Assembly (NCBI RefSeq): GCF_900110535.1
Contig: NZ_FOJA01000002.1
Span: 62,001-126,000, forward strand
DNA: 64,000 nucleotides
Origin: Halobacterium jilantaiense
GTDB lineage: Archaea; Halobacteriota; Halobacteria; Halobacteriales; Halobacteriaceae
Direction of reading: 5' to 3'
The translations under genes were made by a program, and so were the position numbers. Under the pieces are notes generated by a model, which saw only the letters and a list, made by a program, of their open reading frames with translations, made no database searches and was not told the DNA's origin. Below, piece by piece: positions 37,475 through 46,650 of the stretch (positions within the stretch are counted from its first letter, which is position 1; every line of letters begins with the position of its first letter).

Positions 37475-38932
37475 ATGACATATATGAGCCCGACTCCAGT
37501 GCTGACAACCCTCGGCCCCGGGGTAATGCCGTTCCTCTCTGCGGAACTCGCTAGTCGCATGCAGTTCGGGTGGACCATCTCCGTTCACATTATCTTCGCG
37601 TCCCTCTCTATCGGCCTCGCACCGTTCATCGTCTACTTCACCTGGAAAGATGTCCGGACGAACGACGACCGGTACGCGCGACTGCGCTCGTTCTGGGTGA
37701 AAGTGTTTGCCGCCGGCTTCGTGATGGGGACAGTCACTGGAATTCCGATGAGCTTCCAGTTCGGTACGAACTTCCCGCAGTTCTCCGAAGTGGCCGGTGA
37801 ACTGATCGGCGGCCCGCTGACATTCGAGGCGAAGATGGCGTTCTTCCTCGAGGCCGTGTTCCTCGGCGTGCTTCTGTACGGCCGTGAGCGCGTCCGAGAC
37901 CGAACGTACGTCCTCTCGTCGGTACTCGTCGGCGTCGGAGCCTGGCTATCCGGATTCTGGATTCTGGTCGTCAACGCCTGGATGCAGACGCCACGGGGCT
38001 ACGAGATGATCACCCGAAACGGGATGGAGGTCGCGAAACTGACCGACCCGCTCGCCGCGTTCCTCACCCCGCGAATGACCTGGATGTACGTCCACATGAT
38101 GAATGCGTCAGTAATCTCAGTCGCACTGCTGGTCGCGGGCGTCTCCGCGTACGTCATCTGGAAGAAGCCCGACACCAACGCTTGGAACACCGCACTCAAG
38201 CTTGCTGTCGTGCTTCTAGTCGTTTCCGCACCGTTCCAAGCAATTCACGGCGACGCCTACGGCCGGCACGTCGAGGACACCCAGCCACAGAAGTTCGCCG
38301 CGATGGAGGCACACTACGAGACCGGTCAGGCTGATCTGCACCTACTCGCGTTCCCGAAGTCTGCCTCGGCACTCACTGACCCGCGTGCTGAGAATCTCGT
38401 CACCGTGAGTCTCCCCGCAGTCGGGTCATTCCTCGCCAGTGGCGGGGACTTCGATGCCGAGGTCATCGGATTGAACGAGTACGAAGAGAACCCACCCGTC
38501 GCGCTCGTGTTCTGGTCGTTCCGTTTCATGGTCGGGCTTGGGTTCCTGTTCATCGGGCTGGCGCTCTGGGGCGGCTACCTCACGTACCGAGGACGGTTGT
38601 CCGACAGCACACGCTACCTGAAGGCGATGATCGCGGCGTCGCCACTCGGCTACGCCGCACTTCTCACCGGCTGGTATGTCACCGAAATCGGTCGGCAACC
38701 GTGGGTTATCCAGGGTGAACTCAAGACTAGCGAGGCGGTCTCACCGACACTCACCGGGACAGAAGCAACACTAACGCTGGTTGGATTTGTCGTCGTTTAC
38801 GTGGGGTTGATTCTGACAGCTCTGTACATCCTGAAGTGGCTGGTCCGCGAGGAACTCCAGGCGCTCGGCGTCCGGGAGTCTAGCGACGGCCGCTGGCACG
38901 GCCCGGTTCCGGGGGTGAGCGACGATGACTGA
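37475..38932 (+). CDS. cydA: Cytochrome bd ubiquinol oxidase subunit I
   Basis: A 485-residue subunit with nine or so membrane helices. Landmarks: the His in TISVHIIFASLSIG near residue 33 (heme ligand region), SFQFGTNFPQFSE near residue 90, FLEAVFLGVLLYG, and TEIGRQPWVIQG near residue 400 (heme-binding W/P motif). It accepts electrons from quinol and reduces oxygen at the membrane without a large proton pump. It overlaps cydB by 8 bp. Confidence 0.95.
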   Translation: MTYMSPTPVLTTLGPGVMPFLSAELASRMQFGWTISVHIIFASLSIGLAPFIVYFTWKDVRTNDDRYARLRSFWVKVFAAGFVMGTVTGIPMSFQFGTNFPQFSEVAGELIGGPLTFEAKMAFFLEAVFLGVLLYGRERVRDRTYVLSSVLVGVGAWLSGFWILVVNAWMQTPRGYEMITRNGMEVAKLTDPLAAFLTPRMTWMYVHMMNASVISVALLVAGVSAYVIWKKPDTNAWNTALKLAVVLLVVSAPFQAIHGDAYGRHVEDTQPQKFAAMEAHYETGQADLHLLAFPKSASALTDPRAENLVTVSLPAVGSFLASGGDFDAEVIGLNEYEENPPVALVFWSFRFMVGLGFLFIGLALWGGYLTYRGRLSDSTRYLKAMIAASPLGYAALLTGWYVTEIGRQPWVIQGELKTSEAVSPTLTGTEATLTLVGFVVVYVGLILTALYILKWLVREELQALGVRESSDGRWHGPVPGVSDDD

Positions 38933-39920
38933 GTCGTTGTTGCCCGTCGACGCCTACCTCGTTGAGTCGCTGCCGGAGATCTGGTTCGGCGCCGTGCTGT
39001 TCGCACTCGGGATGTACGTCGTCCTCGACGGCTTCGACTTCGGTATCGGGATGCTGTACGCGACCCGGACGGACGAGCACGAGCGAGAGACGTTCCTCGC
39101 GGGGTTTGGCCCAGTCTGGGACGCCAACGAGGTGTGGCTGGTCGCCTTCGGGACGATGCTGCTGGCGGCGTTCCCGCGAGTGTACTCTCGGCTACTCGCG
39201 GACAACTATCTGCTCACAATTGGGTTCGTCCTCGCACTGCTGTTCCGCGGGCTCGGTCCGGAACTGCGCGAGCAGCGCGACGACGAACAGTGGCAGCGGT
39301 ACGCCGACTACGCCTTCGTCGGCGGCAGTGTGTTCGCCCCACTGCTGTTCGGGATGCTCGCCGGGCGCTGGCTGTTCGACGGGGCGACGCTGCCCATGGT
39401 GTTGACTGGCGTCGGCCTGGTTGCCGTCTCGGTCGTCACGGGTGCGGCGTTCCTCGCGGCTAAAACCGAGCCCGGCCTGGCAGCGGAGTTGCGTACGTAC
39501 GGCATCGGCGCGACAGTGGCGTATCTCGGTGGGGTGGTTGTGCTGCTGGGAACGGTCGTCCTGACCGACGCAGGCGGCGTCGCCGACACGATTCTCTCGG
39601 GCCCCGTAGCAGCAGTGGTCGCTCTCTCAGTCGCCGCCGGAGTAGGCGGGAGTCTGCTTGCCAGGCGCGGCCAGTACCGGGCCTGGCTGGTAAGCGCGCT
39701 GGCGCTCCCCACGCTGTTGACTGTCCTGATAGCACTTCTGCTGTATCCGGCTATCTACCCGCCGACCGGCCTGCTGGTTAGGGAAGCGGTCGTGTCACCG
39801 CTGGCGCTGAACCTCGTGACAGTCCTCGGTTTCCCGGTGCTGGTGGTGGTGCTGTGGTACTTCAAGTTCCTCTACGGCGTGTTCAGCGGTCCAATCGAGA
39901 GAGAAGGCTACGGGGGATGA
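38925..39920 (+). CDS. cydB: Cytochrome bd ubiquinol oxidase subunit II
   Basis: A 331-residue membrane subunit with about eight helices. The conserved early motif VLDGFDFGIGML lies near residue 33, followed by GPVWDANEVWLVAFGTML. It starts inside the last codons of cydA, so translation is coupled. The gene is GC-rich and looks ordinary. cydX/cydC/cydD genes are not present nearby. Confidence 0.95.
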   Translation: MTESLLPVDAYLVESLPEIWFGAVLFALGMYVVLDGFDFGIGMLYATRTDEHERETFLAGFGPVWDANEVWLVAFGTMLLAAFPRVYSRLLADNYLLTIGFVLALLFRGLGPELREQRDDEQWQRYADYAFVGGSVFAPLLFGMLAGRWLFDGATLPMVLTGVGLVAVSVVTGAAFLAAKTEPGLAAELRTYGIGATVAYLGGVVVLLGTVVLTDAGGVADTILSGPVAAVVALSVAAGVGGSLLARRGQYRAWLVSALALPTLLTVLIALLLYPAIYPPTGLLVREAVVSPLALNLVTVLGFPVLVVVLWYFKFLYGVFSGPIEREGYGG

Positions 39921-39979
39921 GGCCACCGACCGCGGTCGTAACACACTCTCCGCCCGGGTGTGTAGGAGCGACGTAGACA

Positions 39980-40300
39980 ATGTTGCAGTCGGTCAGCGAC
40001 TGGCTGAGTGGCGGTGAGGCGGCCGTCCTGCTCGCCGTGCTCGGGCTGGCGACGCTCGGAACAGCAGTGCTGTTCCTGACAGGGTTGGCCGGGTATCGGC
40101 GACGACAGTCGAAGGTGTACCTGTTGGTCGTGAGTGCACTTGGGCTGCTCCTCGCCCGGTCCATCATGGGGTTCGGGACCGTCCTGGACCTCGTCCCAAT
40201 GCCCGTCCACCACCTCGTCGAGCACGGATCGGACTTCGGAGTCGCGACGCTGATACTGTACGCGCTCTATAACGGTGACTCTTCATCGTCAGTGGAGTGA
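39980..40300 (+). CDS. Small membrane protein after cydAB (DUF7471-like)
   Basis: A 106-residue protein with three hydrophobic helices (~16-38, ~47-65, ~78-100). It fits a small haloarchaeal membrane family seen with winged-helix regulators. It is 59 bp after cydB and ends next to the following regulator gene, so it is probably part of the same operon. Function unknown; it might sense membrane or quinone state for the regulator (inference). Confidence 0.6.
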   Translation: MLQSVSDWLSGGEAAVLLAVLGLATLGTAVLFLTGLAGYRRRQSKVYLLVVSALGLLLARSIMGFGTVLDLVPMPVHHLVEHGSDFGVATLILYALYNGDSSSSVE

Positions 40301-40368
40301 GCTGTAGATTCTCACTGCCCGAGAACCGAACGTGCGCATTTGTGCCAGACGAGACTAGCACGCGATAC

Positions 40369-40881
40369 ATGATGGACGTGCGACGGGCAGTCGACGAGCA
40401 CGTCGAGTCGAACCCGGGCGTCCACTTCAACGAGCTCGCGCGGAACCTCGACATCGCGACGGGGCAGGCCCAGTACCATCTCCGGAACCTCCGAAAAGCT
40501 GGCAGTCTCGACGTTGAGGAGGTCCGCGGACGCACGCATTACTTCCCACCGGGATACGACCCATGGGAGCAACGAACCATTGCGTTGCTCCGCCGTGAGA
40601 CAGTCCGTAGTATCATTGTCGCGGCCCTCGAGGAGCCGGAGCCGTCCGCGGCGGACTTGGCAGCAGACCTGGACGTCGCGCGCAGCACGATCTCCTGGCA
40701 CGTCTCGACGCTTATCGAAGCCGATGTCGCTGAGAAGACCTACGACCAGAAAGGACGGAGCCACATCACGCTGACGCGACCAGCGGAGACCCGCCAGCTG
40801 CTAGGCGAGGTGACGCCGTCGCTCCCGGACCGGCTGGTCGACCGCTTCACGCGGCTCGTTGACGACACGCTCGTGGACTGA
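40369..40881 (+). CDS. Double winged-helix transcriptional regulator
   Basis: About 170 residues from the ATG at 40369; a GTG at 40297 overlapping the previous stop is a possible longer start. Two wHTH domains: ~10-65 (GVHFNELARNLDIATGQAQY, then HLRNLRKAG) and ~90-140 (SAADLAADLDVARSTISWHV). This arrangement is common in haloarchaeal repressors. It follows cydAB and the small membrane protein and probably controls them, in response to oxygen or membrane state (inference). Confidence 0.75.
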   Translation: MMDVRRAVDEHVESNPGVHFNELARNLDIATGQAQYHLRNLRKAGSLDVEEVRGRTHYFPPGYDPWEQRTIALLRRETVRSIIVAALEEPEPSAADLAADLDVARSTISWHVSTLIEADVAEKTYDQKGRSHITLTRPAETRQLLGEVTPSLPDRLVDRFTRLVDDTLVD

Positions 40882-40901
40882 GACGACAGCCGGCGGCCGT
40901 C

Positions 40902-41051
40902 TCACTCCAGAAGAGCGCCGCGGTACTCGCTGGCCAGTTCGCGGTCGAACGCCGACAGCTCGACGATGTCAGACTCGTCGAGTTCGTCGGACGCGTCGAC
41001 GTAGGCGACGGCGTCTTCTTGGTCCGCGAACGGTGCGGGGTTCACTCGCAT
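40902..41051 (-). CDS. Short ORF or gene fragment (49 aa)
   Basis: The minus frame reads MRVNPAPFADQEDAVAYVDA and ends LASEYRGALLE. It is acidic and has haloarchaeal codon usage. The frame continues a few codons upstream of the ATG before a TAA, so it could be the 3' end of a lost gene. No function can be given. Confidence 0.35.
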   Translation of the reverse strand: MRVNPAPFADQEDAVAYVDASDELDESDIVELSAFDRELASEYRGALLE

Positions 41052-41115
41052 TGGGTCCTCGAACCGCTCCGAGTCTGCCTCAAGGGCGTATTACGGCGTC
41101 ACCCCGTCGATGAGG

Positions 41116-41331
41116 TCACTTTTGCTCGATTGGCGGGCCGATTTGGTCCGCTGTTCTGGTCCTAAGCTCACTCTCCACCTCCTCCCAGAGATGGCTCCCC
41201 ACGAGTTCCATCTGCAGATTCTTTAACTCACTACCGGAGAGCGTTGAAAGATCCTCAACCCCCGCGAAGTACTTCTCTTCCAAATCCTCTACATATTGGT
41301 AAGTTTTCTTACCCGCTAAATAACGGGGTAT
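41116..41331 (-). pseudogene. ORF fragment without a clear start (71 codons)
   Basis: The minus frame reads AGKKTYQYVEDLEEKYFAGV and later LSGSELKNLQMELVGSHLWE, with good coding character, but no ATG or GTG lies near its beginning. It is probably the end of a truncated gene. The remaining ~260 bp up to the isomerase gene shows nothing. Confidence 0.35.
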
Positions 41332-41592
41332 TTATCGGCGTTTTGTGAGCATCCCGACCCGGGGGTTCCCCCCACTCATACGAAATAGTCCTTTTCAAGA
41401 CATACTCAGTCTTTGGGTGGTCTTCGTAGCTACTCAAAAACACTACCGCACTACGCAGTCAGAATGAGGTGTCGTAGGACCGGTGTATCACTCGTCTCAG
41501 GGCCATACGTACATGCTGGGTAGTTCTCAGAATAAAACGCCACATACCTCAACGCTTCCATAGTATCTTCGTGCAAGCTATGAAATACGGTA

Positions 41593-42675
41593 CTACTGGC
41601 TGCTAATCCGCTGTTCCATGTACTCGCGGGTTTCTGCCTGCAACACGTAATCAACCTGTTGAAGCTCATCAATCGAACCCGAACCGGTGACGAACATTGC
41701 GGTCTGCAACTCGGCAATCAGGTCCTCGACTCGTTCGATGACCGCGTCTGGCCCGTCTGTGGCTGGTTTCAGGAACGGTTTCGCCAACCCGCCGGCGTGG
41801 GCACCAAGAGCGATTGCTTTTGCTACGTCCAATCCTGTTCGTACACCACCACTTGCAATTACGCAGTCGTGTTCAGCAACACACTCGATCGTGCTTGCAG
41901 CGGTCGGGATGCCCCATTCCCGGAACAGGGTGCCGATGCGTTTCTGTCGCGGCGCGTTCGCGGCCGCTGCTCGATAGGCTTCGATTCCAGACCAGGTCGT
42001 CCCGCCTTTCCCAGCGACGTCGATCACGTCAACGCCTGCTGCAGTCAGTTGCCGGGCAGTTTTCCTGGAGATCCCGTTACCCGTTTCTTTAACGATAATC
42101 GGCACCGACAGTGCGTCAGAAACTCGTTCGATTGCAGCTAGACAGTTCCGGCCATCAACGTCGCCTTCGGGTTGTGTGGCTTCTTGGAGGAAGTTTAGAT
42201 GGACCGCCAGCGCGTCGGCGTCGACCATCTTGACTGCCCGCTCGACCATTTCGAGGTCGTACTCTCGGAGCTGTGCAGCGCCAAGGTTCCCGTAGATGAA
42301 CGCGTCGGGCGCAGCATCGCGGACGACAGTGTACGATTCGAGGACGCCTTCGTCGTCAAGTTCGAGGCCTGCTCGCTGACTACCGAGACCCATGGCGATA
42401 CCGGTCTCGCTGGCGGCTTGGGCTAGCGCCCGATTAATCTCCGTAGTGTTGTGGTGCCCACCGGTCATGCTCTCGATGACAATTGGGGCGGATAGGGTGT
42501 GGCTCAAGAAGTCGATGGAAGTGTCGATAGCGTCATAATCGAGTTCGGGAAGCGCGTTATGGATTAGTCGGACGTCATCGAAGCCCGTGCCTGTCGTTTC
42601 GACGTCACGCTCCTGAACAATTTGAAGGTGGTCATCTTTTCGGTCTTCTGTCTCCGAGGGGGCCTGTGCCGTCAT
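41593..42675 (-). CDS. fni: Type 2 isopentenyl-diphosphate delta-isomerase
   Basis: A 360-residue FMN- and NAD(P)H-dependent enzyme that interconverts IPP and DMAPP for isoprenoid synthesis. Landmarks: R-K-D-D-H near the N-terminus ([11 protein letters not shown]), [19 protein letters not shown] (FMN loop), [12 protein letters not shown], and [19 protein letters not shown]. Longer in-frame starts upstream lack homology, so I use the ATG at 42675. It may support the demand of the prenyl synthase at 13752, but the two genes are not linked. Confidence 0.92.
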   Translation of the reverse strand: MTAQAPSETEDRKDDHLQIVQERDVETTGTGFDDVRLIHNALPELDYDAIDTSIDFLSHTLSAPIVIESMTGGHHNTTEINRALAQAASETGIAMGLGSQRAGLELDDEGVLESYTVVRDAAPDAFIYGNLGAAQLREYDLEMVERAVKMVDADALAVHLNFLQEATQPEGDVDGRNCLAAIERVSDALSVPIIVKETGNGISRKTARQLTAAGVDVIDVAGKGGTTWSGIEAYRAAAANAPRQKRIGTLFREWGIPTAASTIECVAEHDCVIASGGVRTGLDVAKAIALGAHAGGLAKPFLKPATDGPDAVIERVEDLIAELQTAMFVTGSGSIDELQQVDYVLQAETREYMEQRISSQ

Positions 42676-42841
42676 GGCTTGCGTTTGTGAGACGGATTGC
42701 AAAACAGTACTGTTTAGAGCTGAAATAGCCAGCCAGTACAGAAGGTGTATTCTGCAGCCCGGCTCCCCTAGGCCAGCAGTTCTCAAGTGATAATTTGAGC
42801 CAGCCAAATTGTAGTTTGACTGGTCGCCCCACGTTGGTCTG

Positions 42842-43632
42842 ATGCCCTCTAGACGCCGCTTCCTGACTACCATTGGTACTGACGGCTCTGTTGGTTTGGC
42901 TGGCTGTATGGGTGGCGTTCGTGAGTACTTCGAGGACGAGACCACTGTGGAGGGCGCTTGTGATGGTTCCCCTGGTGCGTGGCCAACCGCTGGTGGTGAT
43001 TCCGGTCGCACCGGCCACACTGATACTGCTCCTCCGGCTACTGACGCCGACGCTGTCGATCTGCTTGCTGGCATCCACGAGGATGGACGACAGCAAGTTG
43101 CGGCCGCACTACCAGTCGTCGCAGACGGGACAGCATACGTGCCGGTGACGAGTGGGCTCATTGCGGTCAATCTTGAGCCCCTGAGGGATGGGGCGCACTG
43201 GACGTACGACCTCGACGAGCAGATCGAGGCGGTGCCACTGAGTACGTGTGGGGTTGTGCTCGTGCCCGGGCTGAATCGCCTAGCTGCGGTAGATCAGGGG
43301 ACTGGTGAGCGGTATTGGCGTGTTAGTTCTGGGAGTCGAGAGGCGACGTCCGTTGCGTCGCGTGATGAGACGATCTTCCTCGCGGGGCCGTCTCTGCGTG
43401 CTATCGATGTGCGGACGGAAGATCGCTTGTGGAGCGTTGATGGTGGGGACCACTCGACAACAGGCGCGTCTACAGCACAGAGAACGTCAATGGGTGGGGT
43501 GGCATCTACGGCCACGATCTCGATGGTGAACAGCGGTGGCATCTCTCATCTGGGAAGATTGTCAGGTCGGCGTCCGTGCGGGATGGGACGGTCTGGGTTG
43601 CGGACAATCGGGGAACCTGGTGTCCGGTCTAA
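42842..43632 (+). pseudogene. Broken PQQ-repeat lipoprotein gene
   Basis: The leader [10 protein letters not shown] and lipobox LAGC are followed by PQQ/WD-like beta-propeller repeats ([34 protein letters not shown]). At about 43465 the frame breaks; the next frame continues with NVNGWGGIYGHDLDGEQRW and SVRDGTVWVADNRGTW to a TAA at 43630. The protein is also shorter than typical propellers and may have lost its last blades. Confidence 0.65.
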
Positions 43633-43766
43633 AAGCTCAGGAAACGCGGGTTATGAAACTGGTATGGTTAGTTTTACGCATAGGTCTGCCTCGAGTTGAT
43701 ACTCGATATACCCCTCTTCACAATCTCCTAAGCTTCCAACGTCAACGACAACCATCTCACTGAAAC

Positions 43767-44090
43767 CTAGTCATCAGGATTGACCGGCCCCTTGTATTTG
43801 GAGGTAACTGTATCACCCTCCCGCCACTGCCAGTAGTAGTAGCGATTGTCGTTGATCTCCTTGATCGTGATCGTCGCTTTGGCAGGGACGTCGTCCGGAA
43901 GAACATCTGGACGCTGTTCGACCTCATCTTGATCTGCCGACTCCTCGAGACGGGCCTCTCGTTCCTTGTGCTCGGCGAGCGCTTCAGCGTACGAAGCAAC
44001 GTCTCGGAGCCGTTCCGGATCCGATTCGTTGAGCGTGTTGACGATCTCCGTCGGGAGGGTCGCCGGTGGGGTCGGGGGTTCGTCGGACAT
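43767..44090 (-). CDS. DUF6788-like small protein, copy 2
   Basis: A 107-residue protein nearly identical to the one at 5957-6280, differing mainly around residues 53-65 and 91-97 and in the last residue. It keeps the NDNRYYYWQWREG signature. Its start is 14 bp from palindrome copy c, as with copy 1. Copy 2 is divergent from a two-HTH regulator gene and convergent with the broken PQQ gene. Function unknown. Confidence 0.8.
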   Translation of the reverse strand: MSDEPPTPPATLPTEIVNTLNESDPERLRDVASYAEALAEHKEREARLEESADQDEVEQRPDVLPDDVPAKATITIKEINDNRYYYWQWREGDTVTSKYKGPVNPDD

Positions 44091-44104
44091 CGGCTCCTCT
44101 CGTG

Positions 44105-44145
44105 TTAACCAACACGACCCGCGAATCCATAGTTTTGTTGGTTAA
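44105..44145. repeat. Palindrome copy c: TTAACCAAC-N23-GTTGGTTAA
   Basis: Arms at 44105-44113 and 44137-44145. The spacer keeps the TAGTTTT of copy b but differs in the middle, so the arms are more conserved than the spacer. Confidence 0.85.
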
Positions 44146-44197
44146 GTCGGTGGAAACGGTTGCCGCGCCTGCTGTCTGTAACACTACCCGAAACTTC

Positions 44198-44205
44198 TTT
44201 ATATA
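44198..44205 (+). promoter_or_regulatory. TATA box TTTATATA
   Basis: It lies 24 bp before the GTG at 44229, which fits a leaderless transcript beginning at that codon and decides the start of the regulator gene. Confidence 0.6.
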
Positions 44206-44228
44206 GTAATTTCGTACTGTGTTACATT

Positions 44229-45149
44229 GTGCTCCGGCGCATCGAACTCGAGGTCCTCGCCACGGTCGACCGCGGCGACACGATCTCCGAACTCGCGACG
44301 AAGCTCGACCACAGCGAGAGCTACCTCTCTCGTGCCGTCGGCGACCTCGTCGAAAAGGGGCTCATCTACACGGAACGCGATGGCCGTCGAAAACGAGTCG
44401 TCCCGTCGGATGCTCGCGCCGTCGAACTCTACCGGGACCACGTCCGCCAGCACTCCCACATCGCCTTCCCCGAGCTGCTGACCGGGAAAGCACTCGAGGT
44501 GCTGTCCTACCTCGACCAGCCGCGAACCGTCTCCGAGATCGCCGATCGAAGCGACAACTACCGCAACACGGTCAACCGCGTCCTCAAGCGGTTTCGCGAC
44601 CGCGGTCTCGTCGGGACGGCCGACGGCCACTACGAGTTCAATGCCGACTTTGACCGCCTCCACGAGTTCGCCCGGGAACTCGCACACCATCTGCATCGTC
44701 ACCGCCTCGAAGCCGTTGCGCCGAAGGGGACGATTCTCTGGGAGGACTACGACGAATTCCTCGCCCAGGCCGAGACGGAGATCGACGCGGAGGGGTTCCA
44801 CGAAACCGGCCTCGCTCGATTCGCGGCCTTTGATCTCCAATTCTTGCTCACTGACCACCGCTACTACGTCTACTCCGAGGAGCTCGATGCCGTTTCGCCG
44901 GCGGCGCTCTGCTGTCACACGCTGGTAATCGACGACGGCAGCCGCCACCGCTCGTACTGTCTTCTCTTGCTCAGTCACGTCGACGTCGACGAGGACGACC
45001 TTCGAGAGCAGGCGGAAAAGTATGATCTCGAAGACGAAATCGACGTCTTGCTCCGCTACCTCAAGACGCGTGGCGAGATCGACGATGACTGGCTCCCGGA
45101 GTGGGACAAGTTCCAGGAGCTGGCGGCTGATTACAAAATCGAATCCTGA
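44229..45149 (+). CDS. Two-domain winged-helix regulator
   Basis: About 306 residues from the GTG at 44229. Two HTH domains: ~1-60 (TISELATKLDHSESYLSRAV) and ~85-140 (TVSEIADRSDNYRNTVNRVL). The C-terminal ~160 residues (ILWEDYDEFLAQAETEI, FLLTDHRYYVYSEELD) are of unknown fold and may sense or bind a partner. Similar proteins sit in haloarchaeal toxin-antitoxin neighbourhoods. It stands between palindromes c and d, next to DUF6788 copy 2 and before an MNT/HEPN block. Confidence 0.75.
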   Translation: MLRRIELEVLATVDRGDTISELATKLDHSESYLSRAVGDLVEKGLIYTERDGRRKRVVPSDARAVELYRDHVRQHSHIAFPELLTGKALEVLSYLDQPRTVSEIADRSDNYRNTVNRVLKRFRDRGLVGTADGHYEFNADFDRLHEFARELAHHLHRHRLEAVAPKGTILWEDYDEFLAQAETEIDAEGFHETGLARFAAFDLQFLLTDHRYYVYSEELDAVSPAALCCHTLVIDDGSRHRSYCLLLLSHVDVDEDDLREQAEKYDLEDEIDVLLRYLKTRGEIDDDWLPEWDKFQELAADYKIES

Positions 45150-45310
45150 TCGAGTGCCAATTTGGAACGAATTTCGGGAGTTACGCTAAAGGGGTGGGCT
45201 TCCGCTCGCTACGTGTCATTATCGTCCAAACTGACGCCCATAGCTGTGTGTTCGACTGAGAGTGGCAAAGCAGTTTACCCAAGAGTAAACTACGAAGATC
45301 CCGATCTATT

Positions 45311-45353
45311 TTAACCAACAAAACTCCGTCTTATCGCATCTTATGTTGGTTAA
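45311..45353. repeat. Palindrome copy d: TTAACCAAC-N25-GTTGGTTAA
   Basis: Arms at 45311-45319 and 45345-45353; the only copy with a 25-bp spacer. It lies between the 3' ends of two convergent genes, which does not suit a simple promoter operator. Confidence 0.85.
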
Positions 45354-45393
45354 TAAAGTCGCTATCTCCTCTCGACTGATAGAGACACATTCG

Positions 45394-45891
45394 TTACGTT
45401 GTCTCCCCGCAGATACACTCGTGCCCCTGGCGAGACCGCCCAGTAACGTAGGTATGAATCTCGGTGGCGAGTTCGTACATCGCTTCGGCACGCGCTGCTG
45501 AGGCGAGGCCATCCTGATAGTACGTTTTTGCTCGGTGGTCGCGCCAGAGATCTGCGAGATCAGCCGCCATCGATTCACCGAAAACGCCGGCCGCTGCCGC
45601 CTCCCGATAAACCCCAGGATGCGTGCCGGGAAGATCGTCCGGCTGCATCGTGCCGCGTTCGAGGAGGCGAAATTCCACGGTTCGTTCGATGGCGACGAAC
45701 GACGCTTCGATGACGAGCGTGTAGTAGCTGGCATCCTGCAGTGCCTCAGCACCGGCGAGCAAGCGACAGGCCTTCCGCAGCTGGAGGAGGGCGGAATCCT
45801 CGACGTTGAGTCCGGCTTCGATATCTGTTGGGCGGCGGTCGAACGCGGCTTGCACGTTGTCGATGAGTTGCTCGATTCGAGTACTACTCAT
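45394..45891 (-). CDS. HEPN-domain protein (probable toxin)
   Basis: A 165-residue mostly helical protein. The HEPN R-x4-6-H pattern appears as WRDHRAKTYY near residue 125 (RDHRAK). HEPN proteins of MNT/HEPN pairs are RNases or are kept inactive by AMP transfer from the MNT partner. The start ATG overlaps the end of the MNT gene by 8 bp, the usual order for such pairs. I used the ATG at 45891; longer frames in this register are shadows of the MNT gene. Confidence 0.75.
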   Translation of the reverse strand: MSSTRIEQLIDNVQAAFDRRPTDIEAGLNVEDSALLQLRKACRLLAGAEALQDASYYTLVIEASFVAIERTVEFRLLERGTMQPDDLPGTHPGVYREAAAAGVFGESMAADLADLWRDHRAKTYYQDGLASAARAEAMYELATEIHTYVTGRSRQGHECICGETT

Positions 45892-46564
45892 CGGCGATGA
45901 CCTCCTTTCGGAGCGAGTCAAGGTGGCCGCTGCCGTAGACGGTAATTCCTTCATCGAAGATTTCTCGGAGTTTTGACCCGGCTCTGCGTGCGCTTTCGGC
46001 AGATTCAACATACGGTTCGAACGCGAACCGGTCACCGTCGAATCGGTCCGATTGGAGATCTGCAACGACATCGGTAATCCGCCGGCGGGCTGTCGTCCGG
46101 TTCCCCTCGACGACCACGAAACAGTCGATGTCGCTCTGGCGGTCAGCTTCGCCCCGAGCGACGCTCCCGAAAATAACGATGCCGAGGAGAGCGCCGACGT
46201 CGTCGGCGTCAGTGAGCGTGGCTTGCACGCGGTCAACGAATGCCCGGATCGGTGCATAGAACTCCGACTGCGGAATGGCAAGTATCGGATCGCCCTTCTG
46301 GAGTCGGTTGGGGTCGATCGCGATGTGGTTTCGTTGTGGCGTCTCTCGAATTCGGATGGCTCCGATACCGTCGAGGAGGTCGACAGCCCGCCAGACCGTC
46401 GACCGGGTGACACCCGTGGCGTCGACGAGTTCGGGGATCGTAAACTCCGTATCGTGGGCGTCGGCGAGCAGTCGGAGGATGTCGTCTGCGGCACCGATAC
46501 GAAAGATATCGGTATCCGGGTCGGGATACGCATCGATGCAGACCGTTATATCCTGTTTCGCCAT
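45884..46564 (-). CDS. Winged-helix + MNT nucleotidyltransferase (probable antitoxin)
   Basis: A 226-residue protein. Residues ~25-75 form a winged helix (FTIPELVDATGVTRSTVWRA). Residues ~120-190 form the minimal nucleotidyltransferase with the motif FGSVARGEADRQSDIDCFVV (G-S-x10-D-x-D). The MNT partner in this class modifies and silences the HEPN toxin; the fused HTH could let it also repress the operon. Start ATG at 46564, 86 bp after the AbiEi-like gene. Confidence 0.85.
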   Translation of the reverse strand: MAKQDITVCIDAYPDPDTDIFRIGAADDILRLLADAHDTEFTIPELVDATGVTRSTVWRAVDLLDGIGAIRIRETPQRNHIAIDPNRLQKGDPILAIPQSEFYAPIRAFVDRVQATLTDADDVGALLGIVIFGSVARGEADRQSDIDCFVVVEGNRTTARRRITDVVADLQSDRFDGDRFAFEPYVESAESARRAGSKLREIFDEGITVYGSGHLDSLRKEVIADE

Positions 46565-46650
46565 TTCAGACACTATCTGATTTTGTGCAACGACATATAA
46601 ATAGATGGCGGCGTCACGCAGGCGGACGCTCTGGTCCTCGAGTGATCCGG

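Noticed and set aside
44105-45353. Palindrome family as a simple promoter operator
   Set aside because: Copies a, d and e lie at 3' ends or between convergent genes, which a pure operator role would not explain; kept as only one of several options in the main finding.
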